From Paenibacillus luteus (GTDB lineage: Bacteria > Bacillota > Bacilli > Paenibacillales > Paenibacillaceae), in assembly GCF_006542765.1 (NCBI RefSeq), contig NZ_SKCD01000077.1, forward strand, positions 1 through 64,000: DNA of 64,000 nucleotides, written 5' to 3'. Below the pieces are notes generated by a model that was given only the letters and a program-made list of their open reading frames with translations, ran no database searches and was not told where the DNA came from. Positions 18,065-27,265 of the stretch are shown piece by piece. Each line of letters starts with the position of its first letter. Within the stretch, counting starts at the first letter, position 1. A program made the translations under genes and the position numbers.

Positions 18065-18820
18065 TCATTTATTCACCGGCTGCTGTGCCGGCTGTCGTAC
18101 TCTGATTTGTTCCGATTCGACACCCCAGCCTCTGGTTATCGCTTTACGGATGGCTCCAGCTGTGGCCGGATCGGTCTCGGTCCATTTCCCACCCTCGCGT
18201 TCCACCTTACTCTCCTCCTCAGCCCCCCTTGAAGCCTCCCCTCTTTCAGGTGCAGAAGCATCATTAGCCGAAGGCTCGATCTCGATTTGAACAATCACCG
18301 GCTGGACACTCTCTACCGCATTTCCATTTCCGATAGCATTCGCCTGGTCTTGAACCGATGCAAGAGTCACTGTAACTTGGCTGATGTAAGGCGTTGGTCT
18401 GCCCGATATGGTGACCCACTTCAGAACCGCATCCACTTCATTTACGGTAGCCTTGGTGCTTTGAATCAACTCCTCGCGGATCGCTGCCTCTAGCGTACGT
18501 TCAGTCAGCTTTGCTGCTTCTAGCTCCCGCTTATCGCTTATGGCTTCGGCATTTTTTGTAATCTGATTCAATCCGGTCATCTGCACGTCACTCGACATAG
18601 CTGTCTTGCTCCACTGCTTCATTCCTTCATCAAGCTTTGCTCCGATATCACTCTGTATCAGCTTTAATATAGGAGACAGGATCGTGAGCAGGATGAACAA
18701 ACCAACAACGAGCCGTGCGTAACGCTGCATCGCCTTGTTCGGGAGCAGCAGCTCAACGAACACCGCCAGCAAAATGATTGCGATAATATCTCTCAACCAA
18801 TCGCTCAACCAAGCAACCAC
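18065..18820 (-). CDS. spoIIIAF: Stage III sporulation protein AF
   Basis: A component of the SpoIIIA complex with two N-terminal membrane helices (about residues 10-25 and 35-55) and a soluble ring-building-like domain. The GTG start follows a G-rich site. At 251 residues it exceeds the Bacillus protein of about 206; a low-complexity Glu/Arg/Ser/Gly stretch near residues 205-230 explains the extra length. Confidence 0.93.
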   Translation of the reverse strand: MVAWLSDWLRDIIAIILLAVFVELLLPNKAMQRYARLVVGLFILLTILSPILKLIQSDIGAKLDEGMKQWSKTAMSSDVQMTGLNQITKNAEAISDKRELEAAKLTERTLEAAIREELIQSTKATVNEVDAVLKWVTISGRPTPYISQVTVTLASVQDQANAIGNGNAVESVQPVIVQIEIEPSANDASAPERGEASRGAEEESKVEREGGKWTETDPATAGAIRKAITRGWGVESEQIRVRQPAQQPVNK

Positions 18821-18837
18821 AGCTTCCGTCTCCCCCC

Positions 18838-20088
18838 TTACCTAACCATCATTGCCGCATTTCCTGCAGTCAAAATAATCGTTACTGCAAGAAAAAACAT
18901 AAGACTAACGGCAGCGAGTGCCGCAAACACATAGATCATGGTCTTGCCAATTGTCTCCAGACAGGCTACAATCGGCGAATCTCCAAGCGGCTGCATAACC
19001 GCGGCAGCGATGTTGTAGATAAGCGCCAACGTCAATATTTTGATTGCAGGGAACGCGCTGATGAATAGTAGGATAATTACGCCTGCCAAGCCTATTGCGT
19101 TTTTGGCGAGCATCGAAGCAGAAATTACGGTATCCGCAGCGTCCGAGAACATTCTTCCCACAACGGGAACGAAATTGCCAGTTACGAACTTAGCGGTCCT
19201 CAGCGTGACTCCATCTGTTACGGCACCCGTAGCGCCTTGGACAGAAATGACCCCGAGAAAAGCCGTGAGCAGAACGCCTAGCACTCCTACGCCGATATTG
19301 CGAAGTAGATTAGCTAGCTGTGTAACCTTGAATTTCTCGGATAACGCGCTTGTGATATGCAGCACAGCAGAGAAAAACAATAATGGAAATACAAGTGTAT
19401 AGATAAGCGTACCCACCGCATGAATCATAAAAATAATCAAGGGATGCAGCACCGATACGGTCACGACGTTTCCCATGGACGCAAGAAGCGTCAGCAGCAG
19501 CGGCACCATCGCCAGCATGAACTGAATCATGCTTTCAATGGCTCCTTTCGCATAGCCCATCGCAACATGGAAGCTGTTTACCGCAATTATGATCAGCACC
19601 ATGTAGGTAATGGAATAGGCCACCTTGCTTACCGCATTACGCTCAAAGGCATTTTGCAACGTTTCAAGCACCATACTGAACACCGTCAGCATCACAATCG
19701 TAACTAGCAGCTTCCCGTTATAAAGCACCTCATGCCATAAGTAACGAAAAAGCCCTTGAAGCATGTCCGTGAACTTTAAACCTTCGCCGCCTGGCAAAAT
19801 CATTTCCATAAAGCTCGGAATCTTCTGCTCTGGGAAATAGCCGCCATAATCGTTTCGAAGCTTGTTCCAGTAGTTCTCGACCGCCCCCGTCTCCAGTCCG
19901 CCTAGCTGTTCCATCGCAAGCTCCTTGGATAGCTCCTCCGCTTGCTGACGATCCGGGGCCCCTCCCGTGCCTTCACCGCTTATGGCATAACCGATATTCG
20001 GTACGAAAGCGAACAATATCGCCGACACGAGGATGAACAGCAACAGTTTCGCCCTCTCTCGTGCAGGAGTGAGCTTTATCATGAGCAT
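18838..20088 (-). CDS. spoIIIAE: Stage III sporulation protein AE
   Basis: A polytopic membrane protein, the largest of the operon, with an N-terminal signal-like helix and at least seven further hydrophobic segments after residue 130. It is thought to form part of the export channel of the SpoIIIA complex. Its start overlaps the spoIIIAD stop by one base (TGATG), indicating coupling. The length of 416 residues is normal. Confidence 0.95.
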   Translation of the reverse strand: MLMIKLTPARERAKLLLFILVSAILFAFVPNIGYAISGEGTGGAPDRQQAEELSKELAMEQLGGLETGAVENYWNKLRNDYGGYFPEQKIPSFMEMILPGGEGLKFTDMLQGLFRYLWHEVLYNGKLLVTIVMLTVFSMVLETLQNAFERNAVSKVAYSITYMVLIIIAVNSFHVAMGYAKGAIESMIQFMLAMVPLLLTLLASMGNVVTVSVLHPLIIFMIHAVGTLIYTLVFPLLFFSAVLHITSALSEKFKVTQLANLLRNIGVGVLGVLLTAFLGVISVQGATGAVTDGVTLRTAKFVTGNFVPVVGRMFSDAADTVISASMLAKNAIGLAGVIILLFISAFPAIKILTLALIYNIAAAVMQPLGDSPIVACLETIGKTMIYVFAALAAVSLMFFLAVTIILTAGNAAMMVR

Positions 20089-20483
20089 CAGCTCCCATCC
20101 GGCAGCAGTCCGATTACCGTCTCGACGATCACGCTTATAATGGGAACGGCCATGACGAGTATAAACACTTTGCCGGCAAATTCGATTTTTGAAGCGATGC
20201 CCTCTTGCCCTGCATCCCTGACGATTTGCGCGCCAAACTCCGCAATGTACGCAATCCCGATTATTTTCAGAATCGTCTTCAAGTAGATGGACGGGATGCC
20301 TGAGCGGTTAGCCAGATCCTCAAGAACCGTGATGACGATCTCGATTTTGCCAATCAAATACAGGAAGATGAATATCCCCGTAAAAGCAGCCAGCAAAAAT
20401 GCGAACATCGGCTTCTGCTCTCGAACGACCAGGATAAGAACAGTTGCCATTAAGCCAAGTCCGACGATTTGAATCATTTCCAT
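20088..20483 (-). CDS. spoIIIAD: Stage III sporulation protein AD
   Basis: A 131-residue membrane protein of four hydrophobic segments (MIQIVGLGLMATVLILVV at the start). It is related to SpoIIIAC and to stage III type secretion inner-membrane subunits. Its position between AC and AE is canonical. Confidence 0.95.
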   Translation of the reverse strand: MEMIQIVGLGLMATVLILVVREQKPMFAFLLAAFTGIFIFLYLIGKIEIVITVLEDLANRSGIPSIYLKTILKIIGIAYIAEFGAQIVRDAGQEGIASKIEFAGKVFILVMAVPIISVIVETVIGLLPDGS

Positions 20484-20523
20484 TCCGGTTCACCTGCTTG
20501 CCTCAGCGCCTAACTTCTGACGT

Positions 20524-20727
20524 CTATTGAAACAAAAAAATGGTTTTAATTTCCTGGAACAACTCATTCAAGAGCCGAACCACCATAAACAGCACGACAA
20601 CAAAACCGATAAGCGTAACCCAATGCGCCATATCTTCCTTGCCCATTTGCTTCAGTACCGAATGTATCATTGCGATAACAATTCCGATTCCGGCAATTTG
20701 GAAAATGGCGCTCACATCCATGCTCAT
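20524..20727 (-). CDS. spoIIIAC: Stage III sporulation protein AC
   Basis: A 67-residue protein with two membrane helices (IFQIAGIGIVIAMIHSVLKQMGKED and a second after residue 38). It matches the SpoIIIAC family in length and sequence. It lies 15 bases downstream of spoIIIAB. Confidence 0.95.
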   Translation of the reverse strand: MSMDVSAIFQIAGIGIVIAMIHSVLKQMGKEDMAHWVTLIGFVVVLFMVVRLLNELFQEIKTIFLFQ

Positions 20728-20742
20728 TTGTGCGGCACCCCA

Positions 20743-21261
20743 CTACAACATCAAAATGACGACCAGCACAGCGATCAATATCCCGAGACTTTTCCACATT
20801 TTCTCGTAACGCCCCTGATCGTCTCTCGCTGCGTCCTCCTCTGCCTTCAATTGCAACAATGCTAGATGGATATGTTTCATTTGGTCTTCTTTATCGCTAA
20901 TTCCCAGCGTAGAGCCCAGCCGAATAAGCACTGCCTGCTCGTTTTTTCGCATGGATGTCAATTCCCATTGATCATTAATGGCTTGTTCCCAGCTATCGCT
21001 GAAGCTCAAGCTTTCCGTTTCCCAAATGCCGTTTGCCGCCTTTCGAAAAATCGAAGCCAGTGGTTCCGGCGTTGCGGATGCGGTTCTCTCCAGCGCTTCA
21101 GGCAGCGGCGTGTGTCCAAAGCCGATCTCTGTTTCCAGCCGTTGTAGTGCGTGAGCGAGCTGCCGCAGCTGCCTTGGGCGCTCTGCGAATTTGGCCGCCT
21201 GCTGAAAGCCGATCATCGTGCCTGCGAACAAAACCAAAACAGCGCCGAGCATCTTGATCAC
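20743..21261 (-). CDS. spoIIIAB: Stage III sporulation protein AB
   Basis: A mother-cell membrane protein related to the GspF type II secretion platform, with terminal membrane segments at both ends and the conserved RPRQLRQLAHALQRLETEI helix. The GTG start overlaps the spoIIIAA stop by four bases (GTGA), so translation is coupled. The length of 172 residues is typical. Confidence 0.95.
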   Translation of the reverse strand: MIKMLGAVLVLFAGTMIGFQQAAKFAERPRQLRQLAHALQRLETEIGFGHTPLPEALERTASATPEPLASIFRKAANGIWETESLSFSDSWEQAINDQWELTSMRKNEQAVLIRLGSTLGISDKEDQMKHIHLALLQLKAEEDAARDDQGRYEKMWKSLGILIAVLVVILML

Positions 21262-22307
21262 GGATCATCAGCTCGATGCCGCCCTGCGAGGGCATGTACC
21301 GATTCTGACGCTAAGCGCTGCAAGGCAGATGCCTCTCGTGAAGAAGCCCGTCCAATAACCGATTCAGCTGGTACCACCCGGTGCATAATGCCCTGCTCAG
21401 TCCGCCTCAGTTCAACGACATACTTGAATGCCCCTTCATCAAGCAATTTTTGAAGCACGGGCCTGCCTCTGGCATCCTGGAGATCATAGGCATGCGCCGT
21501 TGCGACGATGCTGATTCCCGCGTGGCTTGCCTCCCGAATCGCTTCGGCATCCTCAGGTCTGCCGATCTCGTCAGCAATCAGCACTTCAGGCGACATGGAA
21601 CGCACCAGCATCATCATCCCTTCCGCTTTCGGACAAGCATCCATGACATCTGTTCGTGGTCCCACATCAAAGGTAGGGATGCCGCGGACGCATGCAGCAA
21701 TTTCAGATCTTTCATCGACAATCCCCACTTTCCTTCCCTGCCAACCGCTGCTCTCCAGCGACGGCCAGAGGCCGTAGCTGACCGACCTTGCAATATCCCG
21801 AATAAGAGTCGTTTTCCCTTGCTGAGGCGGAGCAAGAATGAGTGTAGAGTGAAGCGTTTTTCTCGTTCGGTCAATCAGCTTGGGCAGTAAATGCGCGCTT
21901 GCGCCGATTACCTCTCTTGCAACGCGGATATTGAAGGCACCAATGTCACGAATGCCTCGAACTACCCCGCCATCAAGAATCGTGCGGCCAGCCAGTCCAA
22001 TGCGATGACCTCCCGAAACGGTAATAAACCCTCTTCGCAGCTCCTCCTCCATCGCGTACAAAGAATAGTTGGTAATGCGCTCTAGCAGCTTGCGGCATGT
22101 GTCTGCCGAAGGTTTGTATGCTCCGTCGGCAGCTTGCCTCAGCGAGCCGTCCATCATCATAAATCGGGATTGTCCACGAAAACCGATTTCCAGCGGTCTT
22201 CCCTCGCGAATCCGAATTTCCTCCAACTGCTCCTGCATCGATTCAGGAAGGCGCTCCAGCAGCGTCTTCAGCTCCAAAGGCAGTAAATGCGCCACTCTTG
22301 CCAGCAT
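21258..22307 (-). CDS. spoIIIAA: Stage III sporulation protein AA, ATPase
   Basis: The secretion-type ATPase of the SpoIIIA complex. The Walker A region LAPPQQGKTTLIRDIA, Walker B-like EVLIADEIGRPED and the preceding GGHRIGLAGR are visible. The ATG at MLARVAHLLP gives 349 residues and has GGGAG ten bases upstream. An in-frame ATG 27 codons earlier lacks a ribosome site, and a sigma-E-like promoter sits inside that extension, so the shorter form is preferred. The protein has a longer C-terminal tail than the roughly 307-residue Bacillus protein. Confidence 0.95.
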   Translation of the reverse strand: MLARVAHLLPLELKTLLERLPESMQEQLEEIRIREGRPLEIGFRGQSRFMMMDGSLRQAADGAYKPSADTCRKLLERITNYSLYAMEEELRRGFITVSGGHRIGLAGRTILDGGVVRGIRDIGAFNIRVAREVIGASAHLLPKLIDRTRKTLHSTLILAPPQQGKTTLIRDIARSVSYGLWPSLESSGWQGRKVGIVDERSEIAACVRGIPTFDVGPRTDVMDACPKAEGMMMLVRSMSPEVLIADEIGRPEDAEAIREASHAGISIVATAHAYDLQDARGRPVLQKLLDEGAFKYVVELRRTEQGIMHRVVPAESVIGRASSREASALQRLASESVHALAGRHRADDP

Positions 22308-22347
22308 GCGTTCATCACTCCCGGATGTTTGTCCTACGTAGTTCTTA

Positions 22348-22375
22348 TTTGTATGCAGCCCAAGCGAAAATATGA
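22348..22375 (-). promoter_or_regulatory. Sigma-E-like promoter of the spoIIIA operon
   Basis: On the minus strand TCATATT (22369-22375) matches the sigma-E -35 pattern. Thirteen bases later CATACAAA (22348-22355) matches the -10 pattern except its last base. Transcription would begin near 22340, just before the spoIIIAA ribosome site. In Bacillus the operon is driven by sigma-E in the mother cell. Confidence 0.65.
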
Positions 22376-22410
22376 CAACCCTGCTCATTTATTGATAGAG
22401 TCGCAATCTA

Positions 22411-22677
22411 TTATTTTTTCAAAATACCAATCATCAAACAGATGACCCCCGCTCCTACCCATAGAAATTTGGACGGCGACAGCTTGTCTGAAAGACCGAC
22501 AAGACCAACCGTCGTCGTAGCAATCAAGATTAGCGGCCCTACTAGTGCAAGAGACGAGTTGACAACAAGCGCTTTGTCGATTTGGTTCAACCTGAGCATG
22601 AGCAGCGCGGCGCAAATTTCGATCGTGCCCGATGTCAACCGCAGCGACGCCATGGTAAGTACAATTTTGTTCAGCAT
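22411..22677 (-). CDS. yqhV: YqhV-family small membrane protein (DUF2619)
   Basis: An 88-residue protein with three hydrophobic segments and the YqhV-like start MLNKIVLTMASLRLTSGTIE. The ATG is chosen from GGGAGG ten bases upstream. It directly precedes spoIIIAA, as in Bacillus. Its function is unknown; the constant linkage to spoIIIA suggests, but does not prove, a sporulation role. Confidence 0.85.
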   Translation of the reverse strand: MLNKIVLTMASLRLTSGTIEICAALLMLRLNQIDKALVVNSSLALVGPLILIATTTVGLVGLSDKLSPSKFLWVGAGVICLMIGILKK

Positions 22678-22812
22678 AACGAGATGACCTCCCTTCACAT
22701 TAGGAATGTTCTTTTAACATATGCATGCTTGTCTGCCTTTCATGCCGGACACCAGCCCAGGAATAAGCGCATATAGTAAAGTATTGGGCAAGGGAAGGGC
22801 GGAATAACGAAC

Positions 22813-23523
22813 ATGCAAGTACAGGTGATCTCCAGTGTGAATGAAGCCAGCACCGCAAAATTTCATCATAAAACAGCGATTATTATCGATGTCCTGCGTG
22901 CAACAAGCACGATTGTTACGGCTATCGCTTCGGGGGCGTTATGTGTCGTTCCGGCTGAAACGGTGATGGAGGCAAGAGCGCTTCAACGCGCAGGGGACTT
23001 GCTAGGCGGCGAGAGGTTCTGCCGAAAAATCGCAGGTTTTGATCTTGGGAATTCCCCAGAGGAGTATACCGAACAGGTCGTAGCTGGCAAAAGAATCATT
23101 CTGACGACGACGAATGGCACACGGGCTATTCACAAGTCGATGCGAGCCGACCATGTCCTGACCGCTTCTCTATTAAATGCGGAGGCTTGCGCACGGGCAG
23201 CCGTTGAGCTGCGACGGGATGTGGTGATCCTATGCGCAGGCAGTCATGACGAATTTGCGATAGAGGATGGCCTGTGTGCGGGATTTGTGCTGGAGAAGCT
23301 TCATATACTTTGTCCAGTAGCAGTTGAAATGGATGACTTTGGTTCTGCTATGCTAGGTTTATACCGAAATCGTTCGACACAGATAAGAGAAACAATGATG
23401 AATGGCATTACGGGGAGAAAGTTATTAAAGCTCGGTTTGCGCAAAGACATCGAGGCCTGTTCTTCTATCGACATCTACCAAGATGTGCCAAGATTAAATG
23501 GTGACCAGTTAACACGTAATTAA
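22813..23523 (+). CDS. comB: 2-phosphosulfolactate phosphatase (ComB family)
   Basis: A ComB-family phosphatase that converts 2-phosphosulfolactate to sulfolactate. The family motif IIIDVLRATSTIVTA is at residues 24-38. TTTNGTRAI and CAGSHDEFAIEDGLCAGF follow. The 236-residue length is normal. In methanogens the reaction serves coenzyme M synthesis. In spore formers sulfolactate is known as a spore component in Bacillus, which fits the neighbourhood of sporulation genes, but this link is inference. It is divergent from yqhV and interrupts the usual yqhV-efp linkage together with lysC. Confidence 0.9.
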   Translation: MQVQVISSVNEASTAKFHHKTAIIIDVLRATSTIVTAIASGALCVVPAETVMEARALQRAGDLLGGERFCRKIAGFDLGNSPEEYTEQVVAGKRIILTTTNGTRAIHKSMRADHVLTASLLNAEACARAAVELRRDVVILCAGSHDEFAIEDGLCAGFVLEKLHILCPVAVEMDDFGSAMLGLYRNRSTQIRETMMNGITGRKLLKLGLRKDIEACSSIDIYQDVPRLNGDQLTRN

Positions 23524-23604
23524 CAAAACGATATAACTTAAACTGCCCATTTGCGTTTTTAACGCTTCGAGAGTAGATCATTCTAGCCATTTTGCTCATC
23601 AAAA

Positions 23605-23650
23605 CAAAAAGAAGGCATGCTCTGCAGATTGCAGGGCATGCCTTCTTTTC
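23605..23650. terminator. Bidirectional terminator between comB and lysC
   Basis: AAAAGAAGGCATGC pairs with GCATGCCTTCTTTT around a loop that itself contains CTGCAGATTGCAG. T-runs occur on both strands, suitable for the convergent genes on each side. Confidence 0.9.
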
Positions 23651-23664
23651 TATATCTGTTTCAA

Positions 23665-24918
23665 TTAACGACGATCTTGTGGACCGCCTACAAAAGCTTG
23701 CTCAGCTGTATCTAGGCCATATGCCGTATGAAGCGCACGCACGACATCATTCAAAGGCTCAGCGACGATAACGCAAGAGCACTTGATTTCCGAAGTGCTG
23801 ACCATCTTGATGCTGACGCCAATGGAAGAGATCGTTTCGAACATTTTCGCTGCAACACCTGGATTGCTGACCATGCCTGCTCCAACAATGGATACCTTAA
23901 CAAGATCGGATTCAGATGTCGTCTCACGATAAGGAACCGTACTGCGGATGCCTTCGATAACCGAAATTGCTTTATCCTTATCATCGCCCGAGAGCGTGAA
24001 GGAGAAGTCGGCTTTCCCGTCTTGCACACCGCTTTGAACGATAATATCGACATCAATGCCGTTGCTCGCCAATGCGCCGAACACATGGGCTAGCACTCCC
24101 GGAACATCCTCTACACCCATAATGCTGATTCTTGCTACATTTTTGTCAAACGCGATGCCGCGAACGACCACGCCTTGCTCCATGACCGCTTCCTCCTTCA
24201 CACTTGTTCCTTCATTTTGGGTAAAGCTCGAGCGCACAACAAGCTTCACATTGTTATGTTTGGCGTATTCCACGGCACGCGGATGCAATACAGCCGCTCC
24301 CAAATTGGCAAGCTCAAGCATTTCATCATATGAGATTTCATTCAGCTTGCGTGCATTTTTCACTACGCGCGGATCGGTTGAATAAATCCCATCCACATCC
24401 GTATAGATTTCGCACACGTCCGCCTTCATTGCTGCTGCCATGGCAACCGCTGTCGTGTCGGACCCGCCGCGACCGAGTGTCGTAATCTCTCCATCCTCAG
24501 TCATTCCTTGGAAGCCTGCGATAATCGCAACATTGCCCTGCTCCAGCGCTGTAAAGACGCGCTTAGGATGAATATTAGTCATCTTAGCCTTGCTATGAAC
24601 CGCTTCCGTACGGATGCCTGCTTGCCATCCAGTAAACGAAACAGCCTTTCCTCCAAGCTGGTGAACGGTCATCGATAACAGCGCTATCGATATTTGCTCC
24701 CCAACAGTCAATAGCATATCCATCTCGCGCGCCGGCGGATTTGGATTCAGCTGTTTGGACTGATCGATTAAATCGTCAGTCGTATCTCCCATGGCAGAAA
24801 CAACAACAACAATGTCGTTGCCCTCTTGCTGCCTGTCAATTATTCGCTTCGCTACACGCTGCATCCGCTCCGGCGATCCTACGGAGCTGCCGCCAAACTT
24901 CATCACTATCAACGACAA
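23665..24918 (-). CDS. lysC: Aspartate kinase
   Basis: Phosphorylates aspartate, the first step toward lysine, methionine, threonine and diaminopimelate. The N-terminal kinase motif KFGGSSVGS and the segment GRGGSDTTAVAMAAAM are present. Two C-terminal ACT domains follow for feedback control. The TTG start (MSLIVMKFGG) has GGGAGTG seven bases upstream and gives 417 residues; the longer frame is rejected. No lysine riboswitch fits in the short upstream gap. Confidence 0.95.
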   Translation of the reverse strand: MSLIVMKFGGSSVGSPERMQRVAKRIIDRQQEGNDIVVVVSAMGDTTDDLIDQSKQLNPNPPAREMDMLLTVGEQISIALLSMTVHQLGGKAVSFTGWQAGIRTEAVHSKAKMTNIHPKRVFTALEQGNVAIIAGFQGMTEDGEITTLGRGGSDTTAVAMAAAMKADVCEIYTDVDGIYSTDPRVVKNARKLNEISYDEMLELANLGAAVLHPRAVEYAKHNNVKLVVRSSFTQNEGTSVKEEAVMEQGVVVRGIAFDKNVARISIMGVEDVPGVLAHVFGALASNGIDVDIIVQSGVQDGKADFSFTLSGDDKDKAISVIEGIRSTVPYRETTSESDLVKVSIVGAGMVSNPGVAAKMFETISSIGVSIKMVSTSEIKCSCVIVAEPLNDVVRALHTAYGLDTAEQAFVGGPQDRR

Positions 24919-24960
24919 AGCTGATTCACTCCCAACCCTGACATATACATACAAGTCAAT

Positions 24961-24966
24961 ATTATA
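24961..24966 (-). promoter_or_regulatory. Candidate -10 element for lysC
   Basis: TATAAT on the minus strand, about 43 bases before the TTG start of lysC. No good -35 hexamer lies 16-18 bases upstream, so the call is tentative. Confidence 0.35.
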
Positions 24967-25001
24967 TCACAGCGAATGCTCCTATGGGTATATCCGATTG
25001 C

Positions 25002-25036
25002 AAAAAAAATAACCGCCCGAGTTGCATCGGACGGTT
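25002..25036 (-). terminator. Terminator after efp
   Basis: The minus strand pairs AACCGTCCGA with TCGGGCGGTT (one mismatch) and continues into an eight-T run. It separates efp from lysC. Confidence 0.85.
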
Positions 25037-25049
25037 AAACAGGCTGCTG

Positions 25050-25607
25050 CTAAGCGCGCGAGATGTATTTACCTTCGCGAGTATCGACCAGCAACACGTC
25101 GCCTTCGTTAATGAAAAGTGGAACTTGTACATTAAGGCCTGTTTCTACCTTAGCTGTTTTCGTTGCGCCTTGCGCTGTATTTCCTTTTACGCCCGGCTCT
25201 GTTTCAACAACTTTAAGCTCAACGCTGTTTTGCATTTGAATACCAAGAATTTCACCTTGGTAGCTCGAGATGTTTACGTTCATGTTTTCTTTCAGGAAGT
25301 TAAGCTCCCACTCCAGCTGCTTCTTCTCCAGGTTGAACTGGTCAAACGTTTCATTATCCATGAACGTGTATTCCGATCCGGAATTATAAAGGTATTGCAC
25401 CTCACGGTTTTCGATAATGGCGCGGCCAATGCTCTCGCCTGCACGGAATGTTTTCTCAACAACGTTGCCGTTGCGAAGGTTTTTCAGCTTGGAGCGAACG
25501 AAAGCCGCGCCTTTGCCAGGCTTAACGTGCTGGAAGTCAAGAACGGTGTAAATATCGGTATCTACTTGTACGGTTAAGCCTGTCTTAAAATCGTTTACTG
25601 AAATCAT
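25050..25607 (-). CDS. efp: Translation elongation factor P
   Basis: EF-P relieves ribosome stalling at polyproline stretches. The N-terminal KOW-like domain carries the loop VKPGKGAAF with Lys32, the residue modified in Bacillus. Two OB domains follow. The 185-residue length and AGGAGG-preceded ATG are standard. The M24 peptidase gene is just upstream, the usual aroQ-pepP-efp order. Confidence 0.98.
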   Translation of the reverse strand: MISVNDFKTGLTVQVDTDIYTVLDFQHVKPGKGAAFVRSKLKNLRNGNVVEKTFRAGESIGRAIIENREVQYLYNSGSEYTFMDNETFDQFNLEKKQLEWELNFLKENMNVNISSYQGEILGIQMQNSVELKVVETEPGVKGNTAQGATKTAKVETGLNVQVPLFINEGDVLLVDTREGKYISRA

Positions 25608-25635
25608 TGCTGATTCCCTCCTGAATGAATAGTCC

Positions 25636-26709
25636 TTACCCCAGAGTGATCAAGTCCTTCGGAGATGAGGTTAATATTTTAATACCGGTTTCCGTAATAA
25701 CGATGTCATCCTCAATGCGCACGCCGCCAAAGCCTGGTACGTAAATGCCGGGTTCAACCGTAACCGTCATGCCGGGGGTTAAAATCGTTTCGCTTAGCTT
25801 TGACAATCTTGGCGCTTCATGAATTTCCATGCCAAGTCCGTGTCCAGTACCATGGCCGAACAGGTCGCCATATCCGTATTTCGTGATGATGTCACGAGTC
25901 AGGGCATCCGCTTCGCGGCCTGTCATGCCAGGCTTGATATGCGCAAGTGCATGCAGTTGCGCTTCAAGCACGATATTGTAGATTTCCAAATGCTTGGCCG
26001 TTGGAGTCCCGACAACGATGGTTCGTGTCAAATCAGAACAATACCCGTTATAATAGGCGCCAAAGTCAAGTTTAACAAACTCATTATTGCCGATAATCCG
26101 GTCACTGGCAACCCCATGCGGCAAAGCGGAACGCTCACCGGAAGCTACGATGGTATCGAAGGACGATGAAGTTGCGCCGTGACTGCGCATATACACTTCC
26201 ATCTCAAGAGCAATATCCGATTCGCGCACACCCGGGCGGATAACGTTCAAAATATGCTTGAAGGTATGGTCTGCAAGATCTGCAGCTTCCTGCATAATTT
26301 GCAGCTCAGCTTCATCTTTAATAATACGCAGCTTCTCTACAAGACCAGAAGCAGGCTCAAGCGTAATCCCGTTCAACGTTTTGGACCACGCGGTAAACTC
26401 ACTGTAAACAACATGATCCTGCTCGAAAGCCAGCTTGGTCAGCTTGCTCTGATCAAGAAGCTCAAGCACATCCACAAGCGGGTTAGGCCCGTGCTCAACG
26501 ATGTGGAAGCCGCTCGCCTGCTGCGGGGCTTGTGTGCGATAGCGAAAATCTGTAAGCAGATAGCTTTCGCTGTGCGTAATGAGCACCATGCCTGAAGAGC
26601 CTGTGAAGCCGCTTATGTAGCGCCGGTTGTGCTCGCTTCCAATTAATATCGCTTCAAAGCGATGTTCTTCCATCAGTTGACGAAGTCGCTTTACTCTAGC
26701 GTTTGGCAT
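25636..26709 (-). CDS. M24 family Xaa-Pro peptidase (YqhT-like)
   Basis: An aminopeptidase P/prolidase-type metallopeptidase. An N-terminal creatinase-like domain precedes the pita-bread domain. The metal ligands are in DFGAYYNGYCSDLTRT, HGTGHGLGMEIHEAP, TVEPGIYVPG and GGVRIEDD. The 357-residue length fits YqhT. It probably cleaves X-Pro peptides in the cytoplasm. It lies between aroQ and efp in one operon. Confidence 0.93.
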   Translation of the reverse strand: MPNARVKRLRQLMEEHRFEAILIGSEHNRRYISGFTGSSGMVLITHSESYLLTDFRYRTQAPQQASGFHIVEHGPNPLVDVLELLDQSKLTKLAFEQDHVVYSEFTAWSKTLNGITLEPASGLVEKLRIIKDEAELQIMQEAADLADHTFKHILNVIRPGVRESDIALEMEVYMRSHGATSSSFDTIVASGERSALPHGVASDRIIGNNEFVKLDFGAYYNGYCSDLTRTIVVGTPTAKHLEIYNIVLEAQLHALAHIKPGMTGREADALTRDIITKYGYGDLFGHGTGHGLGMEIHEAPRLSKLSETILTPGMTVTVEPGIYVPGFGGVRIEDDIVITETGIKILTSSPKDLITLG

Positions 26710-26735
26710 AATCGCTTCACCCTTTCTTCTTTTGA

Positions 26736-27176
26736 TTACGATTTTTGCAAATAATGCACGAGCGCTGTTAGACCGAGTTCATAGCTGTGTGAACCAAAGC
26801 CTGCGATCTGTCCGACCGCAATCGCAGCAATAACAGAGACATGTCGAAACGCTTCCCGCTTGTGGATGTTAGACATGTGCACCTCGATAACAGGCAGCCC
26901 GATGGTGCTGAGAGCATCACGCAGCGCATAGCTGTAGTGCGTCCATGCGCCAGGATTAATGACGATACCGTCTACCTTGCCATATACGCTATGTATTCGA
27001 TCAATCATTTCACCCTCGTGATTCGTTTGAAAAAAAGACACTTCTACGCCTAACTCCTCAGCTTTTGCAAGCAGGTTTGCTTCGATCGTCGCAAGTGTAT
27101 CGCTTCCGTAAACGCCAGGCTCACGAATACCAAGCATGTTTAGGTTCGGTCCGTTTAAAACCATAATTTTGTGCAT
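26736..27176 (-). CDS. aroQ: Type II 3-dehydroquinate dehydratase
   Basis: Converts 3-dehydroquinate to 3-dehydroshikimate in the shikimate pathway. GPNLNMLGIREPGVYG holds the catalytic tyrosine and arginine. QTNHEGEMID, INPGAWTHYSYALRDAL and the EVHMSN substrate loop are also present. The ATG (MHKIMVL) follows GGGAGG, giving 146 residues. It is the first of aroQ-pepP-efp. Confidence 0.97.
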   Translation of the reverse strand: MHKIMVLNGPNLNMLGIREPGVYGSDTLATIEANLLAKAEELGVEVSFFQTNHEGEMIDRIHSVYGKVDGIVINPGAWTHYSYALRDALSTIGLPVIEVHMSNIHKREAFRHVSVIAAIAVGQIAGFGSHSYELGLTALVHYLQKS

Positions 27177-27265
27177 GAATGCACCTCCCAAGCAACCGAA
27201 TCCATTATAGGTTCAAAGATCATTAGCCATTTTACCACAAATGCCCGCCGCTTGAGAAGCAGAAC

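Noticed and set aside
24919..25049. Possible lysine riboswitch before lysC
   Set aside because: The gap is only about 130 bases, and much of it is the efp terminator. No L-box core or paired arms are visible.
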